6,610 bases of DNA from positions 1 to 6,610 of the forward strand of contig CAKUXT010000112.1 of assembly GCA_934700375.1 (NCBI GenBank), in the 5' to 3' direction. Made by a program: the position numbers and the translations under genes. Source of the stretch: an uncultured Bacilli bacterium. GTDB taxonomy: Bacteria > Bacillota_I > Bacilli_A > RFN20 > CAG-288. This document shows, piece after piece, positions 5,274 through 6,610 of the stretch; within the stretch, counting starts at the first letter, position 1; each line of letters begins with the position of its first letter. Below the pieces are notes generated by a model, which saw nothing but the letters and a program-made list of their open reading frames with translations, was not told where the DNA came from and made no database searches.

Positions 5274-6610
5274 ATGTTCAAAACATATTTCACAAGAAAG
5301 AATTTCATTGGCATTGCCATGACCTTCTTCTATTGTCTTTGCGTTCTGATTGCAGGTGTTGCCATTGATGGCAACAACCCATTCTTCGCAAAGAACAATC
5401 CGATTCAGAATATGGCAGCTGCAGTCTTCCCTGTAAAGGATATCAATGGACTGACAGCCAAGGGAGTACCGGCCGGTTCTCTTCAGGCTTATATCTTATT
5501 GATACTCTTTGTCATCTATGTTCTCCTTTGCACATCAGCTATCATCTATGAAGTAAGACTTGCAAAGTATTATGAAGAGAAACCGACGACATTGAAGTGG
5601 TGGATGACTTACATCATCACCTTTATTCTCTGCGGTGGATTATGGACTGGTATCTCCATGGTTTCTCAGATCTCTGACAAACCCTATGGATATTATATTG
5701 CAAACTCCTATCTCTTCTTGGCTGAAGCCATTGTCTTCGGCTTATTGGTCTTTGTCATATTAGGTTCCTTTGTCTTCAATTTATGTCTCTTGGTTGTCAA
5801 CTTCAAGAATATCGACAAACCGTTCAGATTCTTCGATAGTGAAGCCCAGGAAGAGAAGGAAAAGGCTGAAAAAGAGGCCGAAGAGAAAAAGGCCCAGGAA
5901 CAGGGCGAACTTGCTAAGGCATTCGGAGAGGGCGATGGAAATGGAAATGGTAATGGAAACACAACAGGCGGAAGCGGTACAGGCTCTGGTACACTGACTG
6001 AAGATGATTCTTCTCCGTTAAATGAGAAGGAAAGAGTCTTCCCTGGCCTCTGCTCTATCGACTATGCCAATATGTCTCTTCCCACCGATGTCTTTGAAGA
6101 TAACCTGACACTGAGTGAACTCTGTGTCAGATTCAGAAACTATCTTGCCGATAAGGAAGGATTATACTTCGCTCCGATCTTCATCGAAGAGTTCATTGCA
6201 GGTCTTGCAGCCTCTAGACTCATCATCTTGGAAGGTCTCTCCGGTACTGGTAAATCCTCACTTGCCCGTTACTTCTCCGAATTCATCTCCGAGAAGTCCT
6301 TCTTCGAAGCCGTTCAGGCCACATGGAGAGATCGTACCTCCATCTTAGGCTACTACAATGACTTCTCCAAGACCTATAACGAAACTGAATTCTTAAAGAG
6401 ATTATATGATGCCTCCTATAAGGAGAATCATATCAACATCATGGTTCTTGATGAACTCAATATCTCCCGTATTGAATACTACTTCGCAGACTTCCTCTCC
6501 GTCCTTGAATATCCGGAAGACGAATGGAAGATCAAGATCATGCAGTTCCCATATGACTTTGAGGCTCCTGAACATCTCACGGATGGTATCTTACAGATTC
6601 CTAGCAATAC
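5274..6610 (+). CDS. Membrane-anchored McrB-like AAA+ ATPase (3' end outside the window)
   Basis: The frame is open from ATG 5274 to the window end (445 full codons, no stop), so the C-terminus is missing. Four hydrophobic segments are visible at about 11-30, 71-92, 111-130 and 144-175. A Glu/Lys/Ala-rich, probably coiled-coil stretch follows (188-212), then a Gly/Asn/Ser/Thr-rich linker (219-240). The cytoplasmic AAA+ domain begins near 270. Walker A is GLSGTGKSS (321-329). VQATWRDRTSILGYYN (347-362) matches the block after Walker A in McrB-type proteins. Walker B is IMVLDELN (389-396), followed by EYYFADFLSVLE (401-412), also typical of the McrB/dynein-related AAA_5 group. ATP binding and hydrolysis are well supported. 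Substrate and partner are not visible. The operon position, 18 bp after the signal peptidase, suggests a role with the secreted proteins, such as assembly, export or remodelling at the membrane. A restriction-like or defence role is also possible, but no DNA-recognition or nuclease part is seen. Confidence 0.88.
   Translation, partial: MFKTYFTRKNFIGIAMTFFYCLCVLIAGVAIDGNNPFFAKNNPIQNMAAAVFPVKDINGLTAKGVPAGSLQAYILLILFVIYVLLCTSAIIYEVRLAKYYEEKPTTLKWWMTYIITFILCGGLWTGISMVSQISDKPYGYYIANSYLFLAEAIVFGLLVFVILGSFVFNLCLLVVNFKNIDKPFRFFDSEAQEEKEKAEKEAEEKKAQEQGELAKAFGEGDGNGNGNGNTTGGSGTGSGTLTEDDSSPLNEKERVFPGLCSIDYANMSLPTDVFEDNLTLSELCVRFRNYLADKEGLYFAPIFIEEFIAGLAASRLIILEGLSGTGKSSLARYFSEFISEKSFFEAVQATWRDRTSILGYYNDFSKTYNETEFLKRLYDASYKENHINIMVLDELNISRIEYYFADFLSVLEYPEDEWKIKIMQFPYDFEAPEHLTDGILQIPSN
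5934..5960 (+). repeat. Imperfect hexamer tandem repeat encoding Gly-Asn linker
   Basis: The triplets GAT GGA AAT GGA AAT GGT AAT GGA AAC form about four units of a GGAAAT-type hexamer, encoding DGNGNGNGN (residues 221-229). It lies in the flexible linker between the membrane part and the AAA+ domain. Gain or loss of whole units would keep frame and change only linker length. Confidence 0.65.

Noticed and set aside
5708..6348. Open frames in other frames or strand over the AAA+ gene
   Set aside because: The products are low-complexity (Ser/Pro or Arg/Lys-rich) shadows. The main frame carries clear Walker motifs throughout.

Overview
The window looks like chromosomal DNA of a low-GC Gram-positive bacterium. 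Erysipelotrichia- or Mollicutes-related gut Bacilli are my best guess, from AT-rich codon use, purine-rich ribosome binding sites (AAGGAG, AGGAGG), and the pairing of TasA/CalY-type surface proteins with a SipW-type signal peptidase. No RNA genes, CRISPR array or transposase are visible.

Layout. Positions 1-52 are GC-rich (about 60% over the first 58 bases) and hold a perfect 24-bp palindrome with stops in all three forward frames. Right after them an open frame (53-1450) encodes an acidic, probably all-helical protein of unknown family. It has no convincing start and is probably the C-terminal part of a longer protein. The gene-free stretch 1451-1761 holds a perfect 15-bp hairpin, a LexA/DinR-box-like palindrome, a second small palindrome, weak promoter-like hexamers, and an 11-bp hairpin just upstream of the next ribosome binding site.

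From 1762 to the end there is one tightly packed plus-strand operon. Three successive TasA/CalY-like secreted proteins (1762-2553, 2578-3315, 3342-4106) share a signal peptide of the SipW-substrate type and a C-terminal Phe-x-Trp-Gly...Pro motif. An ER-type (SipW-like) signal peptidase follows (4116-5255), then a protein with four membrane segments, a charged and Gly/Asn-rich linker and a McrB-like AAA+ domain (5274 to beyond the end).

How they may work together. The signal peptidase most likely matures the three small proteins, which would then act as surface or fibre subunits. The membrane-anchored ATPase is the unexpected partner. It may be a motor or remodelling factor for export or assembly, or part of a larger system that continues beyond the window.

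The most striking nucleotide-level feature is an 18-bp hairpin inside the signal peptidase gene (4218-4258). It buries a perfect AGGAGG placed 8 nt before an in-frame TTG, while the upstream ATG start has no ribosome binding site. This suggests translational control of the peptidase relative to its substrates.
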